Shown here: positions 36,435 to 46,314 of the stretch, one piece after another
How the letters are laid out: each line of letters opens with the position of its first letter
Position numbering within the stretch: position 1 is the first letter of the stretch
From: an uncultured Akkermansia sp.
Lineage (GTDB): Bacteria > Verrucomicrobiota > Verrucomicrobiia > Verrucomicrobiales > Akkermansiaceae
Direction: 5' to 3'
Length of the DNA: 64,000 nucleotides
Assembly: GCA_905200945.1 (NCBI GenBank)
Contig: CAJKMG010000004.1
Coordinates: 1-64,000, forward strand
Position numbers and translations under genes: made by a program
The notes under the pieces: model-generated
Seen by the model: only the letters and a program-made list of their open reading frames with translations
Told to the model about the DNA's origin: nothing
Databases searched by the model: none

Positions 36435-37589
36435 ATGAACCTGATTTTCTATTTTGACCAGCCTATCCTGCCCCATGCGGGAGGAACGGAACGGGCGGCG
36501 TATCTTCTGGCGCAAGCCTTATCGCGGCACGGCCACCGGATTTCCTTTCTGTCGTTCCGGCAGGCGGACGCATCTCCCGGGGACCAGCCTTATTTCACCC
36601 TTCCCCGGCAGGACACGCTCTTCTGCAAGGAAAACAGGGAATATGTGGAATCCCTGTGCTCCGCACAAAAGGCGCACGGCATCATCAACTGCGGGGCCAA
36701 CCAGGATGACTCCTTCTTTTTCAGCCATGAATACCTTGACATACAGGCTTCCATCATTTCCTGGATTTCCTTTGACGTCCGCACAGGGCTGGATTATTTT
36801 CCCTCCCTGCTCCGGAAAGATTTCTCCACCTGGGGCAATACTATAAAAACGCTGCTGCGTCATGCGCTGCTGCCTTACAAAAAACACGCGGCCATCAGCA
36901 ATAAGAGGAGGAAATACAGGGACATGTTCCGCGGGTCAGACAAGGTGGTCTTTCTTTCCCAACGTTATACGGAAGACGCCCTCCAGCTGGCGGGACCACC
37001 GGAAAGAGCCCGGCTGTACGCCATTCCCAACCTGCTGACCTATGCCCCCGTTCAGCCCGACTTTTCCGGAAAGGAAAACGCCGTTCTTTATGTGGGACGG
37101 CTGGCGGATTCCCCCAAAAAGGTGGATCGCCTGCTGAACGTCTGGAAAAAAGTGCAGCCGCTTCATCCGGACTGGCATCTGTACCTGGTGGGGGATGGCC
37201 CGGAACGCGGCAATCTGGAACGGATGGCGGCGCGGCTGAAGCTGGAAAACATCCATTTTGAGGGTGTCCGGGAACCCTCTTCCTATTACCGCAAGGCCAG
37301 AATACTCTGCCTCACCTCCACCCACGAAGGCATGCCCATGGTGATTAACGAAGCTCTCTCCTACGGCTGCGTCCCCGTGGTTTTCAACAGTTTCCACGCT
37401 GCTGAAGACATGCTGCCTGACCGGGAGACGGGACGGCTCATCCCGCCCTTCAGCCTGCGCCTCTTCGCGCGGGAACTGGATGAACTGATGAAAGGCCCCT
37501 ACGTCCCTCCCTGCACCAAAGTATTAGCGAACTATCAACCGGAAAAGGTTATTCCCCTGTGGATGGAATGCCTGCAGGACCAGCCATGA
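36435..37589 (+). CDS. Glycosyltransferase family 4 (GT-B)
   Basis: A 384-aa GT-B enzyme. The N-terminal acceptor half starts FYFDQPILPHAGGTERAAY. The C-terminal donor half has VLYVGRLADSPKKVDRLL, LYLVGDGPERGNLE and the E-x7-E motif EGMPMVINEALSYG. A lysine-rich, possibly membrane-touching region lies in the middle. Its stop overlaps the next start in an ATGA. It is similar in layout to the neighbours at 37586 and 45114, suggesting duplication within the locus. Confidence 0.9.
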   Translation: MNLIFYFDQPILPHAGGTERAAYLLAQALSRHGHRISFLSFRQADASPGDQPYFTLPRQDTLFCKENREYVESLCSAQKAHGIINCGANQDDSFFFSHEYLDIQASIISWISFDVRTGLDYFPSLLRKDFSTWGNTIKTLLRHALLPYKKHAAISNKRRKYRDMFRGSDKVVFLSQRYTEDALQLAGPPERARLYAIPNLLTYAPVQPDFSGKENAVLYVGRLADSPKKVDRLLNVWKKVQPLHPDWHLYLVGDGPERGNLERMAARLKLENIHFEGVREPSSYYRKARILCLTSTHEGMPMVINEALSYGCVPVVFNSFHAAEDMLPDRETGRLIPPFSLRLFARELDELMKGPYVPPCTKVLANYQPEKVIPLWMECLQDQP

Positions 37590-38764
37590 GCAACATCGTC
37601 ATCTATCTTCCCAATGAACCCCTGGGCAAACAGGGCGGCATGGAGCGGGCCACTCATCACCTGGCAGCCATGCTTGCCGGTGAAGGCCACCGGGTAACCC
37701 TCCTCTGCAGAAATAAAAACAGGCTGGGGGAAAAATACGTGCCTCCGGTGGATCTCGTGTTCATTCCCGCCTCCCTCAGCCGGAGGGAAGAACAGAATTT
37801 TCTGCTTAACCTGATTAAGGAAAAAGGAATTGAGACCATCATCGACCAGACGGAAGGAGGAATTGCAGGGCGGTGGGGAATCTTCCGGCGTCGCGGGTAC
37901 ATGAACGGGATTTCCGTCAAACTCATTGCCGTGCAGCACAGTTCCCAATATACCTACCTGAGACATTACCGGACCGTCAACCGGAAGTCCCCCGGACACG
38001 GCATTATCGGCAGGACACGCTCATTTCTCTATAATACATTTATCCTGGCATTAAAAAAATACAGGGCTTTTTTGCTTCAGCGCAGCCTGTTCCGGGAACT
38101 GGCTTCAGATTATGACCAGATAGTGACGCTCTCGGAAGGGGGCATTGAAGAATTCAAAAAACTGTGCCCCTCCGTCCCCGGGAACAAGCTCTCCTGTATT
38201 CCCAATATCGTGGAACCGGCTTCTCTTCCCGGGGAAGAAAAAAAAGAACCGCGCTGCCTGTTTGTCGGCAGGCTGGACAACCCCTCAAAAGGAGTGGACA
38301 GGCTCCTGCGCATATGGGAAAAAGTGGAAAAAGCATGCCCGGACTGGCATCTGGACATTGTGGGCGACGGACCGGATGCGGATCTGCTGAAAGATTCCGC
38401 CCAAAAACTGGGGCTTTCCCGGATTACCTTCCACGGCTTCCAGAATCCGGAACCTTACTATTCCAGAGCCTCCGTATTCTGCATGACTTCCACGTTTGAA
38501 GGATTCGGCCTTGTTCTTGTAGAAGCCATGCAGCACGGGTGCGTTCCCATTGCCTTTGACAGCTACCCTGCCGTCCGGGATATTATCTCCCACGGGGAAA
38601 ACGGCATCCTCGTCCCCCCCTTTCAGGAAGAAGCTTATTCGAATGCTATCATGGCCCTGATGAACAATCCCGATGAACTGAAACAATTCAGCCTTCACAG
38701 CCTCAGCATATCCCAAAAATTCAGCCCCTCAAACCTGGCATCCAGGTGGAACGCCATTTTGTAG
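37586..38764 (+). CDS. Glycosyltransferase family 4 (GT-B)
   Basis: A 392-aa GT-B enzyme starting at the ATG of an ATGA overlap (MSNIVIYLPNEPLGKQGGM); the upstream in-frame ATG at 37559 would lie inside the previous gene. The donor half has CLFVGRLDNPSKGVDRLL, LDIVGDGPDADLLK and E-x7-E in FEGFGLVLVEAMQHG. Its VGRL, WHL and GDGP segments closely parallel those of the preceding gene. Linkage unknown. Confidence 0.9.
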   Translation: MSNIVIYLPNEPLGKQGGMERATHHLAAMLAGEGHRVTLLCRNKNRLGEKYVPPVDLVFIPASLSRREEQNFLLNLIKEKGIETIIDQTEGGIAGRWGIFRRRGYMNGISVKLIAVQHSSQYTYLRHYRTVNRKSPGHGIIGRTRSFLYNTFILALKKYRAFLLQRSLFRELASDYDQIVTLSEGGIEEFKKLCPSVPGNKLSCIPNIVEPASLPGEEKKEPRCLFVGRLDNPSKGVDRLLRIWEKVEKACPDWHLDIVGDGPDADLLKDSAQKLGLSRITFHGFQNPEPYYSRASVFCMTSTFEGFGLVLVEAMQHGCVPIAFDSYPAVRDIISHGENGILVPPFQEEAYSNAIMALMNNPDELKQFSLHSLSISQKFSPSNLASRWNAIL

Positions 38765-38797
38765 GATCAGAAAAACGTTATCAAATCACTGGCAGAG

Positions 38798-39970
38798 ATG
38801 AAAATTTGTTTTGTCGCATGGTCGGATTTCGGAATAGGAGGCGTCCCAAAAGTCCTGACCTGTCTGATGGACGCCTTGTCACGCAACCATGACGTAAGCC
38901 TCTATTCCCTGAAAAACCTTCCGCAGTCAGGCATTAACGGAATCAACCGGGAACAAATTCATATTTACTGCAAGGAAATGAATTTATATGAGAAAGTTCG
39001 CCGCTCCGCGGCGGACATTCTCGTCACCAAAACCCCTCTGTTCAGCTCCGCCCTAGGCTGCCGGCTATACGCGGCCGCGCGCTACACGTCAGGCTTCAAA
39101 AAGGCGCTGGCGAACCACCTCAATAAACATCAATATGATGTAGTCATTTTCGGTTCCGGATTTGAAGACTCCCTGCTTCTCGCCCTTACCAAAAAGAAGC
39201 TCCTGCCCAGCATGAAGATACTGACGTGGTCCCATGCCTCCTATGATAATTACTTCACCAACATGGGTTCCTTCTTCTCCCGGTACATGAAGGAAGCCAT
39301 CAAGGCATATTACCATCGTTTCGATGAAATCATCGTCCTTTCTGACGGAGACGAAAAAGAATTCAAAGAAAAACACCATCTTCCCGCCCGTCGAATCTAC
39401 AACCCCAACACGATGAAACCGGCCGGAAAATCGTCCCTCACCAGCAAAACGTTCGTTTACGTCGGAGCTCTCTCCCGCCAGAAAGGGACTGATCTGGCCG
39501 TCCGCGCGTTCCGCAGATTCATTGAAACGGACCAGGAATGGAATCTCCATATTTATGGGGATGGCCCGCTGAAAGGATGGATTGAAGAATATGTATCCTC
39601 CCACGGTTTGGGCCAAAGAATCATCCTGCACGGGCCAAACGGAAACATGGCGGAAGAATTTCCCCGCCATTCCATCCTGGTCTTTCCCTCCCGCTGCGAA
39701 GGCTTCGGCCTCGTCCAGGTGGAAGCCATGTGCTGCGGACTGCCTATTCTGGCGGCGGATATACCTATCTGCCGGGAAATAGTGGGCAAACATCACGCCG
39801 GCATCTTTTTTGAGTCGGACAATCCGGAAGACCTGTGCCGGGCCATGCGCGAGATGACGGCCTCAGACCTCTCCACCTATGCGGCAAACGGCCTGGCCGC
39901 GGCGCCCCTGTTTAATTTGGAGCAGACTGTCTCTGAATGGGAAAACATGTTCAACGCAGTAAAATCATGA
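38798..39970 (+). CDS. Glycosyltransferase family 4 (GT-B)
   Basis: A 390-aa GT-B enzyme beginning MKICFVAWSDFGIGGVPKVL. The donor half has FVYVGALSRQKGTDLAVRAF, LHIYGDGPLKGWIEEYV and E-x7-E in CEGFGLVQVEAMCCG. It is 33 nt after the previous gene, and its TGA overlaps the next ATG by 4 nt. The acceptor half differs from the neighbouring GT4 proteins, so it probably adds a different sugar or linkage. Confidence 0.9.
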   Translation: MKICFVAWSDFGIGGVPKVLTCLMDALSRNHDVSLYSLKNLPQSGINGINREQIHIYCKEMNLYEKVRRSAADILVTKTPLFSSALGCRLYAAARYTSGFKKALANHLNKHQYDVVIFGSGFEDSLLLALTKKKLLPSMKILTWSHASYDNYFTNMGSFFSRYMKEAIKAYYHRFDEIIVLSDGDEKEFKEKHHLPARRIYNPNTMKPAGKSSLTSKTFVYVGALSRQKGTDLAVRAFRRFIETDQEWNLHIYGDGPLKGWIEEYVSSHGLGQRIILHGPNGNMAEEFPRHSILVFPSRCEGFGLVQVEAMCCGLPILAADIPICREIVGKHHAGIFFESDNPEDLCRAMREMTASDLSTYAANGLAAAPLFNLEQTVSEWENMFNAVKS

Positions 39971-40932
39971 AACATTTAACATTACTGGAACCTATCAGAA
40001 AAGAAGGCAATTACCAATTCTTCATGCAATGGTTCGCGGACGCATGGACAACCAGCGGAGGGCAAACGGTCAGGGGAATCTCCGCTCCGTGGAATCTGCG
40101 TCTGTTGATCGCCAAATCCCGGATTTCACGGAATTTCCGCCTGTTCACCAGTTCACGCAGGGCGCTGCTGGTGCCGGGAGCCGGTTATCCGGATTCATTC
40201 GCGTGGCCGTTCGGTTATGCAAATGAAATCGTGCCCATGCTGTGGGACGTCTGGCCCCGGTACTGGCCGCGCCTCATCTCCTCCCTGAAACGCCACCATG
40301 TGCAGACATTCTTGTGCACCTCATCCCAGGTTTGCGAATACGTGGCGGAAAAACTTCCGCATATTCACGCGGTTCATGTTCCGGAAGGCATAGACCCCGT
40401 CGGCTACCGGGACGGAGGCCCCCTGGAGGGACGCCGGACGGACATTCTCCAGATCGGGCGCCTGATGCAGCCCGTGCACGAGGCCATTCTTCAAATGCGG
40501 CAGTCGTCTCCCCGCCTCAGCTATCTTTATCCGGAAGAGCCGGGCCGCCTCGTCTTTCCGGACTTTCCTTCCCTGTGCGAAGGACTGGCTTCCTCAAAAA
40601 TCGTCATTTGCTACCCGCGCTGCCGAACCCACCCGGAAATGGCGGGCGATGTGGAAACGCTGACGCAGCGTTACTGGGAATGCATGCTCTCCGGAACGCT
40701 CATTGTCGGCCATGCCCCCAAAGAACTGGTTGATCTGCTGGGGTACAATCCCGTCATTGAACTGGAGACGGATGAGGACATCGGCAACCGGCTCTCTCAG
40801 ATTCTGGACAACATCTCCTCCTATCAGGAACTGGCGGATAAAAACCTGGCCGCCGCCCGGGAAAACGCATCATGGGATACAAGAATGACCCGTCTCCTCC
40901 AGCAACTGCGCCAACTGGGATATATGCAGTAA
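39967..40932 (+). CDS. Putative GT-B glycosyltransferase
   Basis: A 321-aa protein starting at the ATG of an ATGA overlap (MKHLTLLEPIRKEGNYQF). It lacks the usual GGxE acceptor motif, but has VHVPEGIDPV in the hinge region, a DILQIGR strand and an E-x7-E motif in VETLTQRYWECMLSG. It looks like a divergent GT-B member of the Glyco_trans_1-like group. An enzyme is likely; donor and acceptor are unknown. Confidence 0.7.
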   Translation: MKHLTLLEPIRKEGNYQFFMQWFADAWTTSGGQTVRGISAPWNLRLLIAKSRISRNFRLFTSSRRALLVPGAGYPDSFAWPFGYANEIVPMLWDVWPRYWPRLISSLKRHHVQTFLCTSSQVCEYVAEKLPHIHAVHVPEGIDPVGYRDGGPLEGRRTDILQIGRLMQPVHEAILQMRQSSPRLSYLYPEEPGRLVFPDFPSLCEGLASSKIVICYPRCRTHPEMAGDVETLTQRYWECMLSGTLIVGHAPKELVDLLGYNPVIELETDEDIGNRLSQILDNISSYQELADKNLAAARENASWDTRMTRLLQQLRQLGYMQ

Positions 40933-40972
40933 CAGTCTTTTTCAGTTTCACTCGAATTCAGCGGATCCGGAT

Positions 40973-42112
40973 ATGGCCACACTCTGCAAATACTGGGCTT
41001 TTGCCTTCATTCTCTGCCAGCTTGGCCAGCAGCACATGTCCTTAAACGGCATTGGCTCCATGGGGTCTTTCCTCCTGCTGGGTCTGGGGGCTCTTTTGCT
41101 GCTGATCAACGCCGGACGCGTACTTGACCGGAAGACGATCGCATCATCCTCTTTCATTTATTCCTTCGTCTTCATCTTCATCCTGTACCAATTCACATTC
41201 GGTATTTTTAACCTCAATGAGAAAACGGGGATTTATCTGCTTGCCAAGGTGGTCTGCTGCCTGATGATTGCGCTTTCCGTCCAGAAGGACCCGTCACTTT
41301 ATTTGCAGCGTCTCATGCCGGTTCTGGCGACCGTCACCACCGTGCTCATCCTTATCGGCTTTGTCCACAATAACGTTGTTTTTGAGGGACGCTACACCCT
41401 GGGGTTCTGCAACGCGAATGGTCTGGGAGCCGTCTCCTCATTATGCGCGGGGGCCATGATTCTGGATTCTTCCGACCGTTCAAAGAAAAAAATCGCCATC
41501 ATTCTTCTATGCGCCCTGGCCACATTCCTCTCCGGCAGCCGGGCTTCCATAGGCATTCTCTGTTTGACCTTCATCATCAAATACGGCCTGAACATCAAAT
41601 TTCTGGCGGTGCTTCTGGCCGGAATCCTCACCTGGCAAATCATCCTGCCCATGACGGGAATCTCTTCCACCGGCCTGAACCGGTTCACGGAATCCGTGGA
41701 AAATATGGATTTTTCATCCTCCCGGGAAGGGGAACGGAAAGCGACCCTCATCATGATCGCAGAATCCCCCATCCTGGGAAACGGCTTTGACGTGGAACAG
41801 AGTGAAAAGGCCAAGGCGGTAAGCGGCCTGGGCTCCCATAACGGCTATCTTGACATCATGAAAATGATAGGCATTCCCTACTCCATGTTACTGTTTGCGT
41901 TCATGGCGTATTATACTTTCACCGTCTGGCGGAAATTCCACAAATCCGCTTGCGATTATGACAGGATACACCTGTTCGTCATTATCTCCGTTCTGATCGC
42001 CGCCAACTTTGAATCATACCTGTGGGGGATCAACCAGGTGGTCACAACCCTGTTGTTCACCTCCTTCGCCGTATTGCAAAAACGCATGACAGACCTTAAA
42101 CATGGAATCTGA
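40973..42112 (+). CDS. O-antigen/EPS polymerase (Wzy/O-antigen ligase family)
   Basis: A 379-aa membrane protein with about ten to eleven hydrophobic helices and a large outside loop (about residues 225-300). The loop contains the family-typical SSREGERKATLIMIAESPIL, GNGFD and GSHNGYLDIM segments. It would join undecaprenyl-linked repeat units at the outer face of the inner membrane. With Wzx at 51676 and the BY-kinase at 31578, this makes a Wzx/Wzy-dependent pathway. Wzy and the ligase WaaL look alike; a polymerase is favoured by the EPS context. Confidence 0.85.
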   Translation: MATLCKYWAFAFILCQLGQQHMSLNGIGSMGSFLLLGLGALLLLINAGRVLDRKTIASSSFIYSFVFIFILYQFTFGIFNLNEKTGIYLLAKVVCCLMIALSVQKDPSLYLQRLMPVLATVTTVLILIGFVHNNVVFEGRYTLGFCNANGLGAVSSLCAGAMILDSSDRSKKKIAIILLCALATFLSGSRASIGILCLTFIIKYGLNIKFLAVLLAGILTWQIILPMTGISSTGLNRFTESVENMDFSSSREGERKATLIMIAESPILGNGFDVEQSEKAKAVSGLGSHNGYLDIMKMIGIPYSMLLFAFMAYYTFTVWRKFHKSACDYDRIHLFVIISVLIAANFESYLWGINQVVTTLLFTSFAVLQKRMTDLKHGI

Positions 42113-42932
42113 AAAAACATACTTCTACCCCGTCCTTTCGGACTATGACTTCGGCTGGTTCCGTTTATCAGGCCCGGGGCTTGCCAACTGCATGTTTGTG
42201 GCGGCCCGAGCCTACATACTCAGCAGGCGGGAAAACGCAGGCTATATTTCCCCCACCTGGACCAAACTCAGCCCGGGAACCTTCCTGCGCCGGGAGAAAG
42301 ATAAAAGAGTCTATTTCAAAATTTTCAATGAGCTGGGAATCAGCGGATTCAAAAAAATCCGACTGCTGCTTGCGGAAAAATTGCGCCCCGGCTTCCGGAG
42401 GGTGAAACAAGTCCGCGGCATGGGGGAATACTTCGACGACCTCAATGAACACATGGACCTGGTGCATGAATTCATAGAAAAAATCACCAGGGAGGAAATT
42501 ATTGGAAACGTGCGTCCGGAAGCCTTGAAGGACTGCATCGCCATTCACGTGCGGCTGGGAGACTATTCCCCGGAGATGCGGGTGGATATCCTCTGGTACG
42601 TGAATCTCGTCAAGGAAATCCTGTCCATCAGGCCGTCCCAGCAATTCCTCATCTTTTCCGACGGCACGGACGAAGAGCTGCGGGAGCTGCTGGCCCTGTC
42701 CAACGTCAGGCGCGCGTTTTACGGCAACGCCTACGCGGATATGTACGCCATCAGCAAATGCAAATGGGTTATCGCTTCAGACTCCACATTTTCCGCCTGG
42801 GGGGCATTCATGGGGGAACGCCCCATCCTGTTCAACAAAAGGCATTTCAAGCGGGTGTTCCGGGACCGCATCCCGGAAGCCGTTCTGGGGGACAGCACCC
42901 GCATTCCGGATGAATTCAAAACGCTGCTTTAA
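42102..42932 (+). CDS. GT11-like fucosyltransferase
   Basis: A 276-aa protein with the motifs of the alpha-1,2-fucosyltransferase family GT11: CIAIHVRLGDY (a variant of the HxRRGDY GDP-fucose motif), FLIFSDGTDEELREL, and SDSTFSAWGAFMGE near the C-terminus. The N-terminal GPGLANCMFVAARAYIL matches the usual GLGNQLF-type start only loosely. It overlaps the wzy gene by 11 nt. GDP-fucose is the expected donor, but the R-L in place of R-R leaves some doubt about specificity. Confidence 0.75.
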   Translation: MESEKTYFYPVLSDYDFGWFRLSGPGLANCMFVAARAYILSRRENAGYISPTWTKLSPGTFLRREKDKRVYFKIFNELGISGFKKIRLLLAEKLRPGFRRVKQVRGMGEYFDDLNEHMDLVHEFIEKITREEIIGNVRPEALKDCIAIHVRLGDYSPEMRVDILWYVNLVKEILSIRPSQQFLIFSDGTDEELRELLALSNVRRAFYGNAYADMYAISKCKWVIASDSTFSAWGAFMGERPILFNKRHFKRVFRDRIPEAVLGDSTRIPDEFKTLL

Positions 42933-42934
42933 CT

Positions 42935-43978
42935 ATGAAAAAGCAATATGACTTCATCTACCTGACCAATACGCCCTCTTTCTACAAGGCAAGGCTTTGT
43001 GAGGAACTGGCGAAAAAACACTCCGTTCTTCTGGTCCTTTACGGCTATGGGGCGGAAGCGGTCAATACCCGGCTCTCCGGCAATGAGAACGGCTTTGACT
43101 ACTTCTTTCTGCATGAGGGAGACGCGGGAAAAAGAAACAAGGCCCTTGTCCTGTTCAGGCTCCTGAAGCTGATGGCCCGGGTCCGGGCCCGCAAAGTGCT
43201 GTTTTCCGGCTGGATGGCGCCGGAATACAACATATACAGCTTTCTTTCCCCCAGGCGGCGCAATGCCGTCATCTGCGAATCGTCAGCCATTGATTCCGGC
43301 ATGAACGGCTGGAAAGGCCTGCTTAAAAAAGCCGTCATACGCCGCATGAGCGCGGCGCTTCCTTCCGGTTCCCCCCACCGCGCCCTGTTTGAGCATATTC
43401 GCTACCCGGGCGACATCCATGTCACGGGCAGCGTCGGCATCTTTAACATGGATGGCCGCCGCCCCCGTCTCCATTCCCCGTCCCCCCCCCTGAACTACAT
43501 TTACGTCGGGCGCCTCGCGCCGGAAAAAAATCTGGAACTGCTCATCAGGGAATTCAACTCCAATGGCCGGCCTCTGTCCATCGTGGGGGACGGCCCCCAA
43601 AAGGAACTTCTCAAAAACATGGCCAGGGACAATATCCGCTTTATGGGCCACATCCCCAATGGCAGTCTTCCGGAAATATATGAACGGCATGACGTGTTCA
43701 TCCTCCCCTCGCTTTATGAACCCTGGGGGCTGGTCGTGGAAGAAGCCCTCTTCCGGGGGCTGCCAGTCATCGCCAGCGACAAGGTGGGCAGCGCCGCCGA
43801 CATGGTGGCCGCTCTGGAAACGGGCGCGGTCTTTTCCCTGGACGCGCCCGACGGCCTGCGCAACGCCATTCATGAGGTTGAAGAGAACTATGAAACCATG
43901 GCGCGCCGCGTAGCGGACATCAACTGGAACAGCCGCGTGGAAACGCAGCTCAAGGCATATACCTCCCTTTTAGATTAA
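42935..43978 (+). CDS. Glycosyltransferase family 4 (GT-B)
   Basis: A 347-aa GT-B enzyme. It begins MKKQYDFIYLTNTPSFYKAR, and the donor half has YIYVGRLAPEKNLELLI, LSIVGDGPQKELLKNM and E-x7-E in YEPWGLVVEEALFRG. It starts 2 nt after the fucosyltransferase stop and its TAA overlaps the next ATG by one base. Linkage unknown. Confidence 0.9.
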   Translation: MKKQYDFIYLTNTPSFYKARLCEELAKKHSVLLVLYGYGAEAVNTRLSGNENGFDYFFLHEGDAGKRNKALVLFRLLKLMARVRARKVLFSGWMAPEYNIYSFLSPRRRNAVICESSAIDSGMNGWKGLLKKAVIRRMSAALPSGSPHRALFEHIRYPGDIHVTGSVGIFNMDGRRPRLHSPSPPLNYIYVGRLAPEKNLELLIREFNSNGRPLSIVGDGPQKELLKNMARDNIRFMGHIPNGSLPEIYERHDVFILPSLYEPWGLVVEEALFRGLPVIASDKVGSAADMVAALETGAVFSLDAPDGLRNAIHEVEENYETMARRVADINWNSRVETQLKAYTSLLD

Positions 43979-45117
43979 TGGCTCCCATATTACAAACCAT
44001 AGCATCCCTTGACTCCCGTTCGGGGGGCACCAGCACCTGCACTTATGACCTGGTCAAGGCCTTGAACGCTTCCGGCATGCCCACGGACATCCTCACCCTC
44101 CAGCCCGGCTCCCCGGAAGAACGGATGGTGGGAGAAGACAGCTTCATCCATGCCTGCCCGTTTGACGCCCGCACCCCCCTCGCCGTCTCCCGTAACATAC
44201 GCCGTTTTCTGGACGGCTCCCGGTACAGCCTCTACCACACCAACGGCCTGTGGCTGGACGTCAACCACGCGACGTGCGCGCACGCGCGCAAAAGGGACAC
44301 CCCCTGCATCGTTTCCCTGCACGGCATGCTGTATCCCCAGGCGCTGGAGCGCGGCGGCTGGAAAAAGAAACTCATGCTCGCCCTGGGGCACCGGAAAGAC
44401 ATCGCCGGAGCCGCCTGCGTCCATGTCACCTGCGACAAGGAAATGGAATACTACAGGGACATGGGTTTTTCCAACGCCGTGGCCGTCATCCCCAATCCGG
44501 TGCGGATCCCGGAATATCTTGCGGACATCAGGCGCCCCGGGCATGACGGCTTCCGGGCAGGGTTCCTGGGCAGGCTTCATCCCATCAAAAATCTGGAAGC
44601 CCTGATCACGGCCTGGGGTCAACTGCGCCTCCCGAATGCGGAGCTCCTGCTCATCGGGGACGGAGACCCGGAATACAAGGCACGGCTGGAGGAACAGGTC
44701 CGGGCGGAAAACATTTCCAATATCTCCTTCACGGGCTTTGTTTCCGGGAGGCGGAAATATGAAATGCTCGCTTCCCTGGACGTCCTGTGCGCCCCCAGCC
44801 ACCAGGAAAACTTTGGAATGAGCATCGCGGAGGCCCTGCTGGCGGGAACGCCCGTCATCGCCAGCAGGGGAACGCCGTGGGAAGCGCTGAACACCCGCCG
44901 GTGCGGCTGGTGGTGCGGCAATGATTCCCCTTCCCTGGCAGCAGCTCTGGAAAACGCTTTCAGCCTCTCCCCGCAGGAAAGGCTCGCCATGGGAGAACGC
45001 GGCCGCGCCCTCGTCATGGAAACCTGCGCCGCCCCCCACGCGGCCGACCGCATGAAACGCCTGTACCGGTATCTGCTGGGGCAGGAAGCCAAACCGGAAT
45101 TTGTCTATCTCCCATGA
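43978..45117 (+). CDS. Glycosyltransferase family 4 (GT-B)
   Basis: A 379-aa GT-B enzyme. The start follows a TAATG overlap: MAPILQTIASLDSRSGGTS. The donor half has GFLGRLHPIKNLEALI, ELLLIGDGDPEYKARLEE and E-x7-E in QENFGMSIAEALLAG. The WPY-like segment TIVSLHGMLYP is represented by CIVSLHGMLYPQALERG, typical of WcaI/Bme-like GT4 enzymes. Its stop overlaps the next start by 4 nt. Confidence 0.9.
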   Translation: MAPILQTIASLDSRSGGTSTCTYDLVKALNASGMPTDILTLQPGSPEERMVGEDSFIHACPFDARTPLAVSRNIRRFLDGSRYSLYHTNGLWLDVNHATCAHARKRDTPCIVSLHGMLYPQALERGGWKKKLMLALGHRKDIAGAACVHVTCDKEMEYYRDMGFSNAVAVIPNPVRIPEYLADIRRPGHDGFRAGFLGRLHPIKNLEALITAWGQLRLPNAELLLIGDGDPEYKARLEEQVRAENISNISFTGFVSGRRKYEMLASLDVLCAPSHQENFGMSIAEALLAGTPVIASRGTPWEALNTRRCGWWCGNDSPSLAAALENAFSLSPQERLAMGERGRALVMETCAAPHAADRMKRLYRYLLGQEAKPEFVYLP

Positions 45118-46289
45118 ACATCCTCTTTTTGCTTGGAAAATTCCCTTCCATAGGCGGCGTGGAAACCGTCACCGCCATTTTGGCGAATGAATTCTCCGCC
45201 CGGGGACATGCTGTTCACGTGGTTTCCTTTGAACAGGTGACGGAAACGCCCACTCCCGCGCTGGACGGCCGGGTCACCCTGCACCGGCTGAGCTACCCCG
45301 TTTCCAGCCGGGCCAACCGGGACGCCCTGCGGGACATCCTGACCTCCCGCCGCATTGACGTCATCATCAACCAGTGGTGCCTGCCCTTCCATGTCACCAG
45401 GCTGTGCCGGAAAGCCATGAAAGGCCTGCCCTGCCGCCTGCTGGCCGTCCACCATAACGCCCCGGACTGCAACGCACGGCTGGAAGGCCTCCGGATGCGC
45501 ATGGCCCGGACGGGAAACCCGGTAAACAGGGCGTTCCTGCGCCTTCTGCTGAAAGGCTGCGCCATGGCTACCGGAGCCAGCCTGCGTTACGTTTACGCCC
45601 ACAGCGACCGCTATATCCTCCTTTCAGACAGTTTCCACCAGGCTTTCCGGAACATCACCGGAATGAAGGATACCGGAAAACTTCTGACGATTCCCAACCC
45701 CATTACCGTGGAAAACCCGGAATTCCGCTATGATCCGGCCCTCAAGAAAAAGGAGGTTCTCTTTGTCGGACGGCTGGAGCCCAACCAGAAACGGGTCTCC
45801 CGCGTGCTGGAAACATGGGCGCTGCTGGAACCCCGCTTCCCGGACTGGACCCTCCGCCTGGTGGGAGACGGCCCGGAAAAACGCTCCCTTCAGGAATTCT
45901 GCGCGGAACACCGTCTGAAGCACGTCACCTTTGAAGGCTTCCAAAATCCGGCTCCGTACTACGAACAGGCTTCCCTGCTCTTGTTAACCTCGGAATATGA
46001 AGGACTTCCTCTCGCTATGGTGGAAGCTATGTCCTTCGGCGTCTCCCCCATTGTTTACGGAAGCTTCTCCGCCGCCTATGACCTGGTGGACCACGGCAAG
46101 GACGGCTGCATCCTGCCCGCAGCCGGAGGCTTCCAGGCGGCCCGGATGGCGGAAATGGCCGCAGGGCTGATGCGGGAACCGACCGCTCTGCACGCCATGG
46201 CGCGGAAAGCCGTAGCCAAAAGCCGGAAATTCACGCGGGAACATATCATTCCCCAGTGGGAAAAAGCTTTCCGCCCAGACGCCTCCTGA
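45114..46289 (+). CDS. Glycosyltransferase family 4 (GT-B)
   Basis: A 391-aa GT-B enzyme. It begins MNILFLLGKFPSIGGVETV, and the donor half has VLFVGRLEPNQKRVSRVL, LRLVGDGPEKRSLQEF and E-x7-E in YEGLPLAMVEAMSFG. Its acceptor half, with SFEQVTETPTP and INQWCLPFHVTRL, resembles that of GT4 enzymes found in other Gram-negative EPS loci. The ATGA overlap couples it to the previous gene. Confidence 0.9.
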   Translation: MNILFLLGKFPSIGGVETVTAILANEFSARGHAVHVVSFEQVTETPTPALDGRVTLHRLSYPVSSRANRDALRDILTSRRIDVIINQWCLPFHVTRLCRKAMKGLPCRLLAVHHNAPDCNARLEGLRMRMARTGNPVNRAFLRLLLKGCAMATGASLRYVYAHSDRYILLSDSFHQAFRNITGMKDTGKLLTIPNPITVENPEFRYDPALKKKEVLFVGRLEPNQKRVSRVLETWALLEPRFPDWTLRLVGDGPEKRSLQEFCAEHRLKHVTFEGFQNPAPYYEQASLLLLTSEYEGLPLAMVEAMSFGVSPIVYGSFSAAYDLVDHGKDGCILPAAGGFQAARMAEMAAGLMREPTALHAMARKAVAKSRKFTREHIIPQWEKAFRPDAS

Positions 46290-46314
46290 ACACGCCTTCC
46301 CCCTTTCCCTCTAC